A stretch of DNA of 64,000 bases from an uncultured Phocaeicola sp. (GCA_958434805.1 CAUBDX010000010.1:5034-69033), one strand, 5' to 3'; positions 25,384-35,432 are shown, numbered from the stretch's first letter. Program-made: numbers and translations. The notes: generated by a model from the letters alone, not told the origin.

Positions 25384-26460
25384 TTAAAGTAATTTCACGA
25401 ACTCATCAAACAAGAATTCGGTATCAGTAGGTCCGCTGGCAGCTTCCGGATGGAACTGTGCAGAAAACCAAGGATTGTTTTTATGGCGGATACCTTCATT
25501 CGAGCCATCATTCATATTGATAAACAAAGGTTCCCAATCGGCTCCCAACGTATTATTGTCGACCGCATAACCGTGATTCTGTGAGGTAATGAAGCAACGC
25601 TCTGTTCCCACCATACGCACCGGCTGGTTATGACTTCGGTGTCCGTATTTCAACTTATATATCTTTGCACCACCTGCCTTAGAAAGCAACTGGTTACCCA
25701 TACAGATACCAAAAATAGGAAGTTGCTCGTTCTGCATTGCCTTACGGATGTTTTGCACGGCTGCATCACAAGTATCAGGGTCGCCCGGACCGTTCGAAAT
25801 AAACAGACCGTCGAACGAAAGTGAATTGAAATCGTAATTCCAAGGAACGCGGATGATTTCCACATCTCGCTTCAGCAGACAGCGGATGATGTTCGATTTC
25901 ACACCACAATCCACCAGCACTACCTTTTTCTTTCCTTCGCCTTCATTGTAACGAATCACTTCCTTGCAGGAAACCTTATCCACATAATTCACTCCGGCAT
26001 AAGCAGCTTCCGGAATATGATCGGGCTCATCATCAAATACAATCTTACCCATCATCACTCCGTGTTCACGAAGCACTTTGGTCAGTTCACGCGTATCAAT
26101 GCCTGTAATGCCCGGAACCTGTTCACGCTTCAGCCAGTCTGCCAAGCTTTCCACTGCATTCCAATGGCTGTATTGCTCGCTGTAATCGCTGACAATAATA
26201 GCCTCAGCGTGGATTTTCTCACTCTCCATGAAAGTGGGAACCCTGTTTTCTTCCACCGTAAACGGAGGAACACCATAATTACCAACCAATGGATAAGTCA
26301 GCGTCATGAGCTGACCTGCATACGAAGGATCGGTCAAACTTTCCGGATAACCAGTCATCGCAGTGTTAAACACAACTTCACCTGCCACCGGTTTCTCATA
26401 ACCGAACGACTTGCCATGGAAACGGCTCCCGTCGTCAAGGATTAACGTTACATTTCTCAT
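25384..26460 (-). CDS. carA: carbamoyl-phosphate synthase, small (glutaminase) subunit
   Basis: It hydrolyses glutamine and channels the ammonia to CarB. The 358 residues have the small-subunit N-domain (LILDDGSRFHGKSFG, FNTAMTGYPESLTDPSYAGQ) and the class I glutamine amidotransferase domain from about 170, with nucleophile Cys in FGICMGNQLL and catalytic His-Glu in FHPEAASGPTDTE. Start ATG 26460. Upstream is a terminator that separates it from the sugar transporter. Confidence 0.97.
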   Translation of the reverse strand: MRNVTLILDDGSRFHGKSFGYEKPVAGEVVFNTAMTGYPESLTDPSYAGQLMTLTYPLVGNYGVPPFTVEENRVPTFMESEKIHAEAIIVSDYSEQYSHWNAVESLADWLKREQVPGITGIDTRELTKVLREHGVMMGKIVFDDEPDHIPEAAYAGVNYVDKVSCKEVIRYNEGEGKKKVVLVDCGVKSNIIRCLLKRDVEIIRVPWNYDFNSLSFDGLFISNGPGDPDTCDAAVQNIRKAMQNEQLPIFGICMGNQLLSKAGGAKIYKLKYGHRSHNQPVRMVGTERCFITSQNHGYAVDNNTLGADWEPLFINMNDGSNEGIRHKNNPWFSAQFHPEAASGPTDTEFLFDEFVKLL

Positions 26461-26596
26461 TACCTTATATATATACCCTAATATTGTTTTATTAAATAGT
26501 CTCGTATTCTCAGTCTGTCTGTCTTAAACTGCAAAGGCTTCTCTTTTTCTGAGATTAGACCGGACACATGAAAAGCTCCGGACTCTACATTATAAA

Positions 26597-26634
26597 AAAC
26601 ACCCGGATTTGCCGAAAAGCAATTCCGGGTGTTT
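26597..26634. terminator. terminator between sugar transporter and carA
   Basis: Perfect 11-bp stem (AAACACCCGGA and complement), 175 bp beyond the transporter stop and about 140 bp before carA. An attenuator role for carAB is possible. Confidence 0.65.
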
Positions 26635-26808
26635 ATACTATATCGTATGTCTTTTTTTCTTTTTGTAAACTATACATTTCTTTCCCAATTATGGCACTTC
26701 ACAATTCGGGATGCAAATATAAGCATTTTCATAAAAACTACATACTCCCGAAGAAAACTTTCTGTAATTTTTGAAAGAATCTTCCTTAAACCTGTTTAAA
26801 TATGCATT

Positions 26809-28179
26809 TTATTTTTTGCGATTCAACCAAAGCTGATTCATTTCTTCCAAAGTCTTGCCTTTGGTTTCAGGAACCCATTTCCATACAAACACGGCTGCCG
26901 CCAAACAGATAACGCCATAAATGGAATAGGCAAAGAACGGACTGAATTCATACATCACCGGGAAGGTGGATGAAACCAAATAGTTGAATATCCACTGGAA
27001 AGCAACGGCTATGGCAACAGCTTTTCCACGGATGGTGTTCGGGAATATCTCTGAAATCAATACCCAGCATATAGGTCCCCATGACATCATGAACGATGCA
27101 GCGTAAACAATGATACACAGTACCGCAATCATGCCTCCTGCCTGAAGTTCATCGCAGGCAGCTGTTCCCAATGCACCGAATGCCATGCCTAACGAGCCGA
27201 TTATCAAAAGAGGTTTTCTTCCGATTTTCTCAACCGTAAAAATGGCAACCAAAGTAAATATAATATTAACAACACCCATAATGACGGTCTGCATCATGCC
27301 ATCGCCTCCGCCCCCAATCTTTTCGAAAATACGTGGAGCATAATATAATACGGCGTTGATGCCAATGGCTTGCTGGAACACGGAAAGAAGGATACCGATT
27401 ACTATAACGGCAACACCATAGGCGAACAGCTTTTCCGTTTTTTCACCAGTTACCGCCTTTATGTCTGCCAAAATCTGCACAGCCTTTTCTTTTCCGTTGA
27501 TACGCTCCAATACGTTCATGGCCTTCTCGTCATTTCCTTCCATCACCAGGTAACGGGGGGTCTTGGGCACAAAGAACAGCAAAATGCCAAACAAGGCAGC
27601 CGGAACGGCTTCGGATACGAACATATAGCGCCAGCCATCGGATACCAGCGTTTCTGCCGGCATACCGTCTTTTATCAGGTAATTTACAAAATAAACCACC
27701 AGCATTCCGAAGATAATGGCAAACTGGTTACAGGATACTAATTTCCCGCGGATTTCAGAAGGAGCTATTTCAGCAATATACATCGGGCAGACTGCCGAAG
27801 CCAAGCCGACTCCCACCCCACCGATAATACGATACAGATTAAATGTAAGTATCAGTGAAAATGAAGTGTCTCCTTTTTCGAAGAATAAAAACTCAGGATA
27901 ATAAGAACCTAAGGCCGAAACAAAGAACAAGGCAGCTGCCAGCCGGAGCGAGTTGCGCCGCCCTAAACGGGAAGCGCATATTCCCGATATGGCTCCACCT
28001 ATCACACATCCTACCAAGGCACTGGAGGCGGTTACACCATGCCAAAAAGAATTAAGTCCCAAATGTTTCTGCAAAGCCTGTTCGGCTCCCGAAATTACTG
28101 CGGTGTCATACCCAAACAACAAACCGCCCAGAATGGCAACGAATACCAAACTTACAAGATACAAATTAGTGGTTTTCAT
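26809..28179 (-). CDS. xylE: MFS sugar:proton symporter, XylE-like
   Basis: An inner-membrane sugar importer of 456 residues with 12 predicted membrane helices. Sugar-porter signatures are complete: GGLLFGYDTAVISGA (helix 1), SRLGRRNSLR (loop 2-3), PMYIAEIAPSEIRGKLVS (helix 4-5), QQAIGINAVLYYAPRIF (helix 7, sugar-binding QQ and N), EKIGRKPLL (loop 8-9) and PETKGKTLEEM at the C-terminus. D-xylose, glucose or a related sugar is likely; the exact substrate cannot be read. The divergently encoded AraC regulator next to it is a candidate controller. Confidence 0.88.
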   Translation of the reverse strand: MKTTNLYLVSLVFVAILGGLLFGYDTAVISGAEQALQKHLGLNSFWHGVTASSALVGCVIGGAISGICASRLGRRNSLRLAAALFFVSALGSYYPEFLFFEKGDTSFSLILTFNLYRIIGGVGVGLASAVCPMYIAEIAPSEIRGKLVSCNQFAIIFGMLVVYFVNYLIKDGMPAETLVSDGWRYMFVSEAVPAALFGILLFFVPKTPRYLVMEGNDEKAMNVLERINGKEKAVQILADIKAVTGEKTEKLFAYGVAVIVIGILLSVFQQAIGINAVLYYAPRIFEKIGGGGDGMMQTVIMGVVNIIFTLVAIFTVEKIGRKPLLIIGSLGMAFGALGTAACDELQAGGMIAVLCIIVYAASFMMSWGPICWVLISEIFPNTIRGKAVAIAVAFQWIFNYLVSSTFPVMYEFSPFFAYSIYGVICLAAAVFVWKWVPETKGKTLEEMNQLWLNRKK

Positions 28180-28547
28180 TATATTAAACTTATAGTTTTC
28201 GTACTAACGACGAAAATACAAAATACAATCATATGCCGTATTTTTTCTTAAGTCTTTTTCACATAATAGCAAAGATTTCTCTACGGAAGCCACTTTTTTC
28301 TTTCCCTGCCTGTTCTTTTGAACCCCACCGGCATACACCGGTTTTCCATCACCATCGCCTACCGTCAACACCCCGTCCGGCATTCGGCAATTCTTCCTCC
28401 CGGATATAGGAATCAAGTTCGTTTACAAGGGTATCACATCTGGCTTATCCCCTGAAAGGCAACAAAAAAAACAAACAATTCAATGTTTGGAATATAAAAA
28501 CAAATACACTATATTTGCCTTCCGTAATCAAAAAAAAGAGACAAAGC
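28180..28547. other. intergenic region between divergent transporter and AraC genes
   Basis: No gene is supportable. It contains the AraC-gene promoter at 28486-28517. Short open frames here lack start signals and family features. Confidence 0.5.
28486..28517 (+). promoter_or_regulatory. promoter of the AraC-family gene
   Basis: TTTG at 28486-28489 and TATATTTG at 28510-28517, 20 bp apart. This placement rules out the upstream TTG at 28515 as a start codon. Confidence 0.75.
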
Positions 28548-29405
28548 ATGCCCATGAAAAAACTTGAAAAATCAGATCTAATTCCCGCAGGAGCCGACAT
28601 GATGGCCGGAATAGACCTGTATGGTAAATTCAAGCAGCTATTCAAGTTTCCCATACCCTCTCCGGGATGCATTTTTTTGTTGTGCGTCAGAGGTACCTGT
28701 ACACTGACCATTCATCTTACCCAGTATCAGATGAAGGCCAATTCGATTGCGATTATTTTCCCCGACCTTTATGTCCAACTCACCGAACAAAGTCCGGATT
28801 GCCGTTTCATTTTTGTAGGATTCTCACAAAAACTCATCCGCAGTTCCCGTCTGTTTTCACACACCATTGAATATACTCCGTATATATTCGAAAAGCCGGT
28901 ATTAAAGCTGGAACCACCGATGGCAGAAATCTTCTACAACACATTTATGCTCCAAATCAAATCATTGAGATATGGAAACGGATTCATGAGTGAAACCCAG
29001 ATGAGCCTGGCATACAGCATGCTTATCCTGAATCTGGGATATATTTATAAACAAAAGCCGAATCTTGAACCAGCCCGGTATAACCGCAACCAAGAAATCG
29101 TAAAAGAACTGGTGCGCATCGTTATCCAATATTACAAAACAGAACGAAACGTTTCTTTTTATGCCGAGAAGATGCACCTTTCTCCACAGCACTTGAGTAC
29201 TACCATAAAAAAAATAACCGGTAAAACTCTAACCGACATCATTTCCTCATTCATCATCCATGACGCACAAGCCAAGCTGCGCTCTACTGAAATGACCATT
29301 CAGGAAATTGCTTATTCGCTGAACTTTCCGGACATTTCTTTCTTTGGAAAGTACTTCAAGCGATATACGGGAATGTCGCCTAAACAATATAGAAACACAC
29401 ACTGA
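28548..29405 (+). CDS. AraC-family transcriptional regulator
   Basis: The 285-residue protein has an N-terminal cupin-like sensor part (about 1-170; FLLCVRGTCTLTIH, NSIAIIFPDLYVQL) and a C-terminal double helix-turn-helix: HLSPQHLSTTIKKITGKTLTDIIS and the AraC signature TIQEIAYSLNFPDISFFGKYFKRYTGMSPKQYR. It should bind DNA in response to a small ligand. Start ATG 28548 (MPMKKLEK) is downstream of the promoter; 28554 is an alternative. The adjacent divergent sugar porter is the obvious target, though this is inference. Confidence 0.9.
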   Translation: MPMKKLEKSDLIPAGADMMAGIDLYGKFKQLFKFPIPSPGCIFLLCVRGTCTLTIHLTQYQMKANSIAIIFPDLYVQLTEQSPDCRFIFVGFSQKLIRSSRLFSHTIEYTPYIFEKPVLKLEPPMAEIFYNTFMLQIKSLRYGNGFMSETQMSLAYSMLILNLGYIYKQKPNLEPARYNRNQEIVKELVRIVIQYYKTERNVSFYAEKMHLSPQHLSTTIKKITGKTLTDIISSFIIHDAQAKLRSTEMTIQEIAYSLNFPDISFFGKYFKRYTGMSPKQYRNTH

Positions 29406-29407
29406 AA

Positions 29408-29445
29408 AAACGACCTTGCGCTTCGTGAAAAACGCAAGGTCGTTT
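29408..29445. terminator. terminator after the AraC-family gene
   Basis: Perfect 13-bp stem (AAACGACCTTGCG and complement) directly after the stop codon; also placed to terminate nth from the other side. Confidence 0.85.
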
Positions 29446-29503
29446 CCGTTTAAACGCCCGGACAATTCAGTTGAAACATCAAGGCGTATTCTATCCCCTC
29501 AGT

Positions 29504-30154
29504 TCACCTGTGAAGTGCAACCTTAAGCGACTCTTTACATAGCCCGTTTAAACCACATTCAGCGCATTTAGGCGAACGGGCTGTACAAATATAACGCCCG
29601 TGAAGAATCAGCCAATGATGTGCCTTGGCTACCTGACTTTCAGGAATATATTTCACCAAATACTTTTCAGTAGCCAAGGGGGTCTTACAAGTAGACGGCA
29701 CCAGACCGATGCGGTGGCTCACCCGGAACACATGCGTATCAACCGCCATAGCCGCCTTGTTAAACACCACGCTCTGAATGACATTCGCCGTTTTACGCCC
29801 CACCCCGGGAAGCTTTACCAACTGCTCTAACGTATCGGGCACTTCACTCTGAAAATCACTTACCAGCATTTTTGCCATGCCCACCAAATGACGAGCCTTG
29901 TTATTAGGATAGCTCACACTGCGAATATACTCAAAAACCACTTCAGGTGTGGCCGATGCCAAAATTTCGGGAGCCGGAAAAGCCTCGAATAAAGCCGGAG
30001 TCACCATATTGACCCGCTTATCGGTACACTGGGCACTTAAAATAACAGCCACCAACAGCTGATATGGATTTTCATAATGAAGTTCGGTTTCAGCTATCGG
30101 CATCGCCTCCTGAAAATATTCAATCACCTTGGCATATAAATCTCGCTTTTTCAT
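29504..30154 (-). CDS. nth: endonuclease III
   Basis: A base-excision repair DNA glycosylase/AP lyase for oxidised pyrimidines. The 216 residues carry the helix-hairpin-helix LPGVGRKTANVIQ with the catalytic Lys, the GVD-type Asp loop AVDTHVFRVSHRIG, and the C-terminal [4Fe-4S] site C-x6-C-x2-C-x5-C (CTARSPKCAECGLNGLC). The length is typical. It follows corA by 12 bp on the same strand, so they are probably co-transcribed. Confidence 0.96.
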   Translation of the reverse strand: MKKRDLYAKVIEYFQEAMPIAETELHYENPYQLLVAVILSAQCTDKRVNMVTPALFEAFPAPEILASATPEVVFEYIRSVSYPNNKARHLVGMAKMLVSDFQSEVPDTLEQLVKLPGVGRKTANVIQSVVFNKAAMAVDTHVFRVSHRIGLVPSTCKTPLATEKYLVKYIPESQVAKAHHWLILHGRYICTARSPKCAECGLNGLCKESLKVALHR

Positions 30155-30166
30155 CGTTCTTTTCTA

Positions 30167-31207
30167 TTAATACCATTTCTTACGTTTAAAATACACATAA
30201 GCTCCCAGCCCCAGTACCAGCATCAATATCCATGCAAAAAGATAACCGTGTTTCCATGTCAACTCAGGCATCCACTGAAAATTCATGCCCCAAATGCCTG
30301 CCAGAAAAGTCAGTGGAATAAAAATGGTGGAAACCACCGTCAGCTGTTTCATGATATTGTTCATCCGCTGGTCATTATTCGACAAATAAAGGTCTACCAA
30401 CGCTACAATCATATCCCTACAGCCGTCGAGTGTCTGCAAGACAAACTGAAGATGGTCATTCACATCACTGAAAAACGGACGGTTTTCTTCATGCAGCAAA
30501 ACATTATCCATATGGAAGAGCTTGCTGAACTGTTCTTTCAAGGGAATAATGCTCTTTTTTATCAACCGTACGTTACGCCGGTAAGGCTGTATCTCCTCCA
30601 GACTTGAACCCGACAGTTTTTCCTGTGAAAGAAGTGCTTCTTCGAGGTCTTCTAATTCATCTTCCTGCTTTGACAAGATCGATATAAAGCTTACCATCAC
30701 ACTATTCAGTATCACACTAAGCAAAAAATCAGACTGCCGGTTGCGTACTTTCAATACATTGTTTTTTATAGCCCCGTGTATTTCATTCAAAAAATCGGTT
30801 TCGCGCTCAAGAAACGTCAGAACAAAATGCTTGCCTTGGATAATACAAAACTGCTGAGGAGAATAGACATTCTCTCCATCGGGAACCAGCTGCTTCAAAA
30901 TAACCACATTATAAGCCTCATGCTCTTCAATCTTAGTCAAATGCTTGGAGTTTAAGATGTCTTGCGTGGTCAGGAAGTCTATGCCGAAATAACGGCATAC
31001 CTGCTCCACCATCCCTGCATTCTGCAGCCCGTGAACTTGTACCCAGTTAATGCACTCCTCGTCTAAATGAGACACTAACTCATCCATACTCTTGGCAGCA
31101 TAAAAGTCTGCCTTCTCTGCATTATAAGTGCAAAGATGCAAATGAGTAGGTGTCTTGCTTGCCCCAATATAACTGAACTGCTCGCTCAACAAGTTATTCT
31201 GTGCCAT
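30167..31207 (-). CDS. corA: magnesium/cobalt transporter CorA
   Basis: A pentameric Mg2+ channel of the inner membrane. The 346-residue protein has a long cytoplasmic alpha/beta and helical funnel (1-280), two C-terminal membrane helices (TVVSTIFIPLTFLAGIWGMNF and LFAWILMLVLGLGAYVYF), the GMN selectivity motif between them and the basic tail KRKKWY. Start ATG 31207. It is divergent from the queuosine cluster and upstream of nth. Confidence 0.95.
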   Translation of the reverse strand: MAQNNLLSEQFSYIGASKTPTHLHLCTYNAEKADFYAAKSMDELVSHLDEECINWVQVHGLQNAGMVEQVCRYFGIDFLTTQDILNSKHLTKIEEHEAYNVVILKQLVPDGENVYSPQQFCIIQGKHFVLTFLERETDFLNEIHGAIKNNVLKVRNRQSDFLLSVILNSVMVSFISILSKQEDELEDLEEALLSQEKLSGSSLEEIQPYRRNVRLIKKSIIPLKEQFSKLFHMDNVLLHEENRPFFSDVNDHLQFVLQTLDGCRDMIVALVDLYLSNNDQRMNNIMKQLTVVSTIFIPLTFLAGIWGMNFQWMPELTWKHGYLFAWILMLVLGLGAYVYFKRKKWY

Positions 31208-31243
31208 ATTTTCAAAATCAAATTACACAAATATACAAGTTTC

Positions 31244-31274
31244 TTTGTTATCCGACAAATTCTGTCTATCTTTG
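31244..31274 (+). promoter_or_regulatory. promoter of the queuosine cluster
   Basis: TTTG at 31244-31247 and TATCTTTG at 31267-31274, 19 bp apart, about 80 bp before the transporter gene. Confidence 0.75.
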
Positions 31275-31352
31275 CAGCCGATAAAAAAATAACATGCGAT
31301 GCCGTGAATAGCGGCCGTGTATTCCAGAACACCACGTATAAAAACAGGAACG

Positions 31353-32039
31353 ATGAAAAAAGAAAATCTCGTATCAGTACCTTTCATGGTTTTAGGTATT
31401 GTGTTTTGTGTTTGCCTGATTGCTGCAAACTTGTTAGAAACCAAAGTCGTACAATTAGGTCCTATCGCTGTAACTGCCGGACTGATTGTCTTTCCCATTT
31501 CCTACATTATCAATGACTGCATCGCCGAAGTATGGGGATTCCGTAAAGCGCGCCTGATTATCTGGATGGGCTTTCTGATGAACTTCATGGTGGTAGCCAT
31601 GGGGCAACTGGCAGTTGCTCTTCCTGCTGCTCCTTTTTGGGAGGGCGAAGAAGGATTTAACTTTGTCTTCGGTATGGCCCCACGCATTGCAGCTGCCAGC
31701 CTGACAGCTTTTCTGGCCGGCTCCTTTATCAATGCTTATGTAATGAGCCGCATGAAAGTGGCATCACACGGAAAACACTTTTCTGCACGTGCCATCCTTT
31801 CAACTGTAGCCGGAGAAAGTGCAGACTCTCTTATTTTCTTCCCCTTGGCTTTCGGAGGATTGATGCCTGCCACCGAACTGGCTCAAATGATGCTGGTGCA
31901 AGTGGTTCTTAAAACCTTGTATGAAATAATCATTCTTCCAGTCACCATCCGGGTGGTAAATTACATCAAACAGATAGACGACTGTGACGTGTACGATGAG
32001 CATATTTCCTACAATGTTTTAAAAATCAAAGACATTTAA
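31353..32039 (+). CDS. queuosine precursor transporter (YhhQ/QPTR family)
   Basis: A membrane protein that imports queuosine precursors such as preQ0 or preQ1. From ATG 31353 (MKKENLVSVPFMVLG) it has 228 residues and about six helices, with the family motifs AANLLETKVVQLG, FPISYIINDCIAEVWG and the acidic/Ser stretch TVAGESADSLIFFPLAF. The upstream extension to GTG 31317 has no features. It is followed by queC and queF on the same strand, which supports the substrate. Confidence 0.88.
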   Translation: MKKENLVSVPFMVLGIVFCVCLIAANLLETKVVQLGPIAVTAGLIVFPISYIINDCIAEVWGFRKARLIIWMGFLMNFMVVAMGQLAVALPAAPFWEGEEGFNFVFGMAPRIAAASLTAFLAGSFINAYVMSRMKVASHGKHFSARAILSTVAGESADSLIFFPLAFGGLMPATELAQMMLVQVVLKTLYEIIILPVTIRVVNYIKQIDDCDVYDEHISYNVLKIKDI

Positions 32040-32128
32040 TATCTCTTTTAATCCAACAAAAAACCAAGCCCGTATCATAGCCTCAGCCATCGTACGGCAA
32101 TACGCGGCTTCTTTCAAATTCAAGAAAT

Positions 32129-32785
32129 ATGAATAATGATTCAGCCCTTGTGGTATTCAGTGGTGGACAAGATTCTACCACCTGCTTGTTTTGGGCAAAA
32201 AAACGCTTTAAAAACGTATATGCTCTCAGCTTTATTTACGGTCAGAAGCACGTAAAAGAGGTAGAACTGGCGAAAGAAATCGCCCGAAAAGCCAATGTGG
32301 ATTTTTATGCGACGGACGTTTCTTTCATCGGTCATCTGGGTAAGAACTCACTGACCGACTCATCTATTTGCATGGATGAGGAAAAGCCCGAAAATACATT
32401 CCCCAATACGTTTGTTCCCGGACGCAACTTGTTTTTCTTGAGCATTGCGGCAGTATACGCACGCGAAAAAGGTATCAATCACATTGTTACCGGAGTATCG
32501 CAAACCGACTTTAGCGGCTATCCGGACTGTCGGGATGCTTTCATCAAATCATTAAATGTCACGTTAAACTTAGCCATGGATGACCAGTTTGTTATTCATA
32601 CTCCGCTTATGTGGATTGATAAGGCACAGACATGGAAGATGGCTGACCAGTTAGGGGTTTTAGATTTAATCCGGAAGGAAACGCTGACTTGCTACAATGG
32701 TATTCCCGGAGACGGATGTGGGCATTGCCCGGCATGCAAACTCCGTAAGGAAGGGTTGGAAAAATACTTGGCAACCCTAAAATAA
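32129..32785 (+). CDS. queC: 7-cyano-7-deazaguanine synthase
   Basis: It converts carboxy-deazaguanine to preQ0 with ATP and ammonia. The 218 residues start with the PP-loop [18 protein letters not shown] and end with the zinc site: [23 protein letters not shown] (Cys at about 188, 197, 200, 203). [13 protein letters not shown] and [14 protein letters not shown] are diagnostic of QueC. It lies 89 bp after the transporter and 81 bp before queF. Confidence 0.96.
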   Translation: MNNDSALVVFSGGQDSTTCLFWAKKRFKNVYALSFIYGQKHVKEVELAKEIARKANVDFYATDVSFIGHLGKNSLTDSSICMDEEKPENTFPNTFVPGRNLFFLSIAAVYAREKGINHIVTGVSQTDFSGYPDCRDAFIKSLNVTLNLAMDDQFVIHTPLMWIDKAQTWKMADQLGVLDLIRKETLTCYNGIPGDGCGHCPACKLRKEGLEKYLATLK

Positions 32786-32866
32786 AAGCGCAGCTTGAGT
32801 AAAGAAGCGGCAGCTTCTGTCTGCCTTAAGGCAATTCGCTAATTAAAATAAAATAAATTGGACATA

Positions 32867-33322
32867 ATGGAAAGAAAAGACGAACTGACTATATTAGGAA
32901 AAACAACATCCTACAAGCAAGATTATGCACCTGAAGTGCTGGAAGCTTTCATAAACAAACATCCCGAAAATGATTATTGGGTACGATTCAACTGCCCGGA
33001 ATTTACCAGTTTATGCCCGATTACCGGACAGCCTGATTTCGCAGAAATACGTATCAGTTATCTCCCTGATATCAAGATGGTGGAAAGCAAAAGTTTAAAA
33101 CTGTATTTGTTCAGCTTCCGTAATCATGGCGATTTCCATGAGGACTGTGTGAATATTATCATGAAAGACCTGATTAAACTGATGGACCCGAAATATATTG
33201 AAGTTACAGGCATCTTTACTCCACGGGGAGGTATTTCAATTTATCCTTATTGCAACTACGGACGGAAAGGAACAAAATATGAGAAGTTGGCGGAATACCG
33301 TATGCAAAATCACGACCTGTAA
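32867..33322 (+). CDS. queF: NADPH-dependent 7-cyano-7-deazaguanine reductase
   Basis: It reduces the nitrile preQ0 to the amine preQ1 in queuosine synthesis. The 151-residue form is the short unimodular type. The nucleophilic Cys is in [16 protein letters not shown], the QueF motif is [20 protein letters not shown], and [10 protein letters not shown] is near the C-terminus. ATG 32867 ([12 protein letters not shown]) is preferred to an upstream TTG that adds only MDI. QueD and QueE, needed for the earlier steps, are not in this window. Confidence 0.95.
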   Translation: MERKDELTILGKTTSYKQDYAPEVLEAFINKHPENDYWVRFNCPEFTSLCPITGQPDFAEIRISYLPDIKMVESKSLKLYLFSFRNHGDFHEDCVNIIMKDLIKLMDPKYIEVTGIFTPRGGISIYPYCNYGRKGTKYEKLAEYRMQNHDL

Positions 33323-33415
33323 CTTTACGGTGTATTAACAAGCGGTCATTAAAAACCAAAATACCGGCTTGTTCTGAAAAGAAATCTACGGGATATGCTC
33401 AGACTGTCTCATCCG

Positions 33416-33468
33416 AAACGATGGCATGTGAAATGATTTTCATTATTCATTTACACATGCCATCGTTT
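33416..33468. terminator. bidirectional terminator between queF and dnaX
   Basis: Perfect 15-bp stem (AAACGATGGCATGTG and complement) with further pairing AAATG/CATTT inside, placed between the converging genes. Confidence 0.8.
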
Positions 33469-33575
33469 CTTATTTTATATCTCAGGCCCAGACTTCATAC
33501 CGGAGAATATGCTGTCAAAGGATTTACCGATAAAGGCTTATCACTCCTATCACGTTGTGCCGCAAGAGCAAGCCT

Positions 33576-35432
33576 CTATGAAAGTTCCAGACCTAAAGCT
33601 TCCTTCAGCTTCAGCAAACCCGGATTTTTCTTGCTCATCATCTGAAAGCGTTCTACATGGCTGTAAGCTCTTACATTCTCATTGGCAGCACTAACCCGTA
33701 CAGTCATGGTTATTTTATGGTTATGAAGCTGCGTACGCAAATGATTTTCAATCTGAGGAGCTAACTGCTGCATATATTTCTGGACAATTTCATTATCAAC
33801 TACCACTTCAAATGTTGACTTATCATCTTGCAGCAGAGGCTTCATATTCATCATACGCCCGGCATTGGCTGCTTCTTCCTTAGGCAAACGTGCCGCAAAC
33901 TCATGCCAATAGTATACCAAGTCTTTTTCATTGAAAACATAATCCTCCCATGCAGCCTCTACTTGAACTGCTGCTTGAACCGGCTTCGGAGTTTTCTCCT
34001 GAGGATGCAGCACTTGCTGGGCTCTACGGATAGACATGCCTAAGCTTTGCATTTTAACTACCGGAGTCTTTTTCTCCGTAGAAGACAAGGGCAACTGACT
34101 TGGACGTTCTTCGGCTGCTGCTGAAACTTTATAGCCTGCTTTTCCCTCTTGGGCAACTTCCCCACCAATAGGCTGAGCCGGATAAGGCTTGTTCGGTGTA
34201 TGCTGAGGCTGAGCCTTCGGCACTTGTCCCTGAACGGCAGACACCGGTGGCTGCGATGCAGAAGCAGATTGCTTTTGATTAAAAACCGGAGCTAAAATCT
34301 TCTTAGGGCTACGCCCCCCCAACTCGTCATCAACAGGAGAGGTCAGTTGGGCAAGTTGTATCAAGGTCAATTCTACCAGCAGACGTTTATTCTTGCTCAA
34401 CCGGTAATTCAAATCACAATCGTTACAAAGTTTCATGGCCTTATAAAGAAACTGAGGGGTACATTTCTGTGACTGGGCCTGATAACGCTCCCGAATGGAT
34501 GCACCTACCTCAAGCAAAACAAGGGTTGCCGCATCTCGGCTAACAAGTAAATCGCGGAAGTGAGAACTTAATCCTGTAATAAAATGATTACCGTCAAATC
34601 CTTTTTTCAATACATCATTAAACAACAGCAAGCAGTCTTCTACCCGGTTCTCAAGAAAGCAGTCGGTCAGTTTAAAATAATATTCATAATCTAACACATT
34701 TAAGTTTTCTATCACACTCTGGTAGGTAATATGTCCGTTAGTAAAACTTACCACCTGATCAAATATCGAAAGAGCATCACGCATCCCTCCGTCTGCTTTT
34801 TGGGCAATGATGTTTAATGCTTCCGGCTCAACCTCTATATGCTCCTTCTTTGCTACATTTTCCAAATGCTCCACCGTATCCATCACATTGATACGGTTGA
34901 AGTCATAAATCTGACAACGGCTCAAGATAGTTGGCAGTATTTTATGCTTTTCTGTTGTCGCCAAAATAAACAGAGCATGGCGTGGAGGCTCTTCCAGTGT
35001 CTTCAAGAAAGCATTAAATGCGGCTTGCGATAACATATGAACCTCGTCAATGATATATACTTTATACTTCCCTATCTGAGGCGGAATACGCACTTGCTCA
35101 ATTAACGAACGAATGTCTTCAACTGAGTTGTTTGAAGCAGCATCAAGTTCATGAATGTTATACGAACGTTGTTCATTGAAGGCTTTGCAAGACTCACATT
35201 CATTACATGCCTCCCCCTCTGTGGTGGGATGCAGACAGTTTATGGTCTTGGCAAAAATACGCGCACAGGTTGTTTTTCCCACGCCACGAGGTCCACAAAA
35301 CAAATAAGCATGTGCCAGCTTCTGGCTGGCAATGGCATTCTTCAGAGTTGTGGTCAAGGCACGCTGACCTACCACGGTATCAAAGGTTGACGGGCGGTAT
35401 TTACGCGCTGATACAATATAGTTTTCTTCCAT
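33576..35432 (-). CDS. dnaX: DNA polymerase III subunit gamma/tau
   Basis: The clamp-loader ATPase of the replisome. In the 618 residues: Walker A GPRGVGKTTCARIF (47-60), the zinc module (CNECESC at about 76-82), Walker B IIDEVHML, sensor 1 ATTEKHKILPTILSRCQ, AAA+ lid and collar to about 370, then a proline/glutamine-rich linker (about 375-480) and a C-terminal domain as in tau. At codons 371-373 there is a G7 run (34314-34320): a -1 slip would give A-stop at once and a 374-residue gamma-like product. A -7 box TACATTTG (35466-35473) lies before the start. Confidence 0.95.
   Translation of the reverse strand: MEENYIVSARKYRPSTFDTVVGQRALTTTLKNAIASQKLAHAYLFCGPRGVGKTTCARIFAKTINCLHPTTEGEACNECESCKAFNEQRSYNIHELDAASNNSVEDIRSLIEQVRIPPQIGKYKVYIIDEVHMLSQAAFNAFLKTLEEPPRHALFILATTEKHKILPTILSRCQIYDFNRINVMDTVEHLENVAKKEHIEVEPEALNIIAQKADGGMRDALSIFDQVVSFTNGHITYQSVIENLNVLDYEYYFKLTDCFLENRVEDCLLLFNDVLKKGFDGNHFITGLSSHFRDLLVSRDAATLVLLEVGASIRERYQAQSQKCTPQFLYKAMKLCNDCDLNYRLSKNKRLLVELTLIQLAQLTSPVDDELGGRSPKKILAPVFNQKQSASASQPPVSAVQGQVPKAQPQHTPNKPYPAQPIGGEVAQEGKAGYKVSAAAEERPSQLPLSSTEKKTPVVKMQSLGMSIRRAQQVLHPQEKTPKPVQAAVQVEAAWEDYVFNEKDLVYYWHEFAARLPKEEAANAGRMMNMKPLLQDDKSTFEVVVDNEIVQKYMQQLAPQIENHLRTQLHNHKITMTVRVSAANENVRAYSHVERFQMMSKKNPGLLKLKEALGLELS

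Noticed and set aside
28204..28416. 70-codon open frame, minus strand, upstream of the sugar porter
   Set aside because: Odd composition, no recognisable family, and no start signal; the region is better seen as intergenic.
31208..31352. preQ1 riboswitch before the queuosine cluster
   Set aside because: The short leader has a good promoter but no recognisable preQ1 aptamer pattern.
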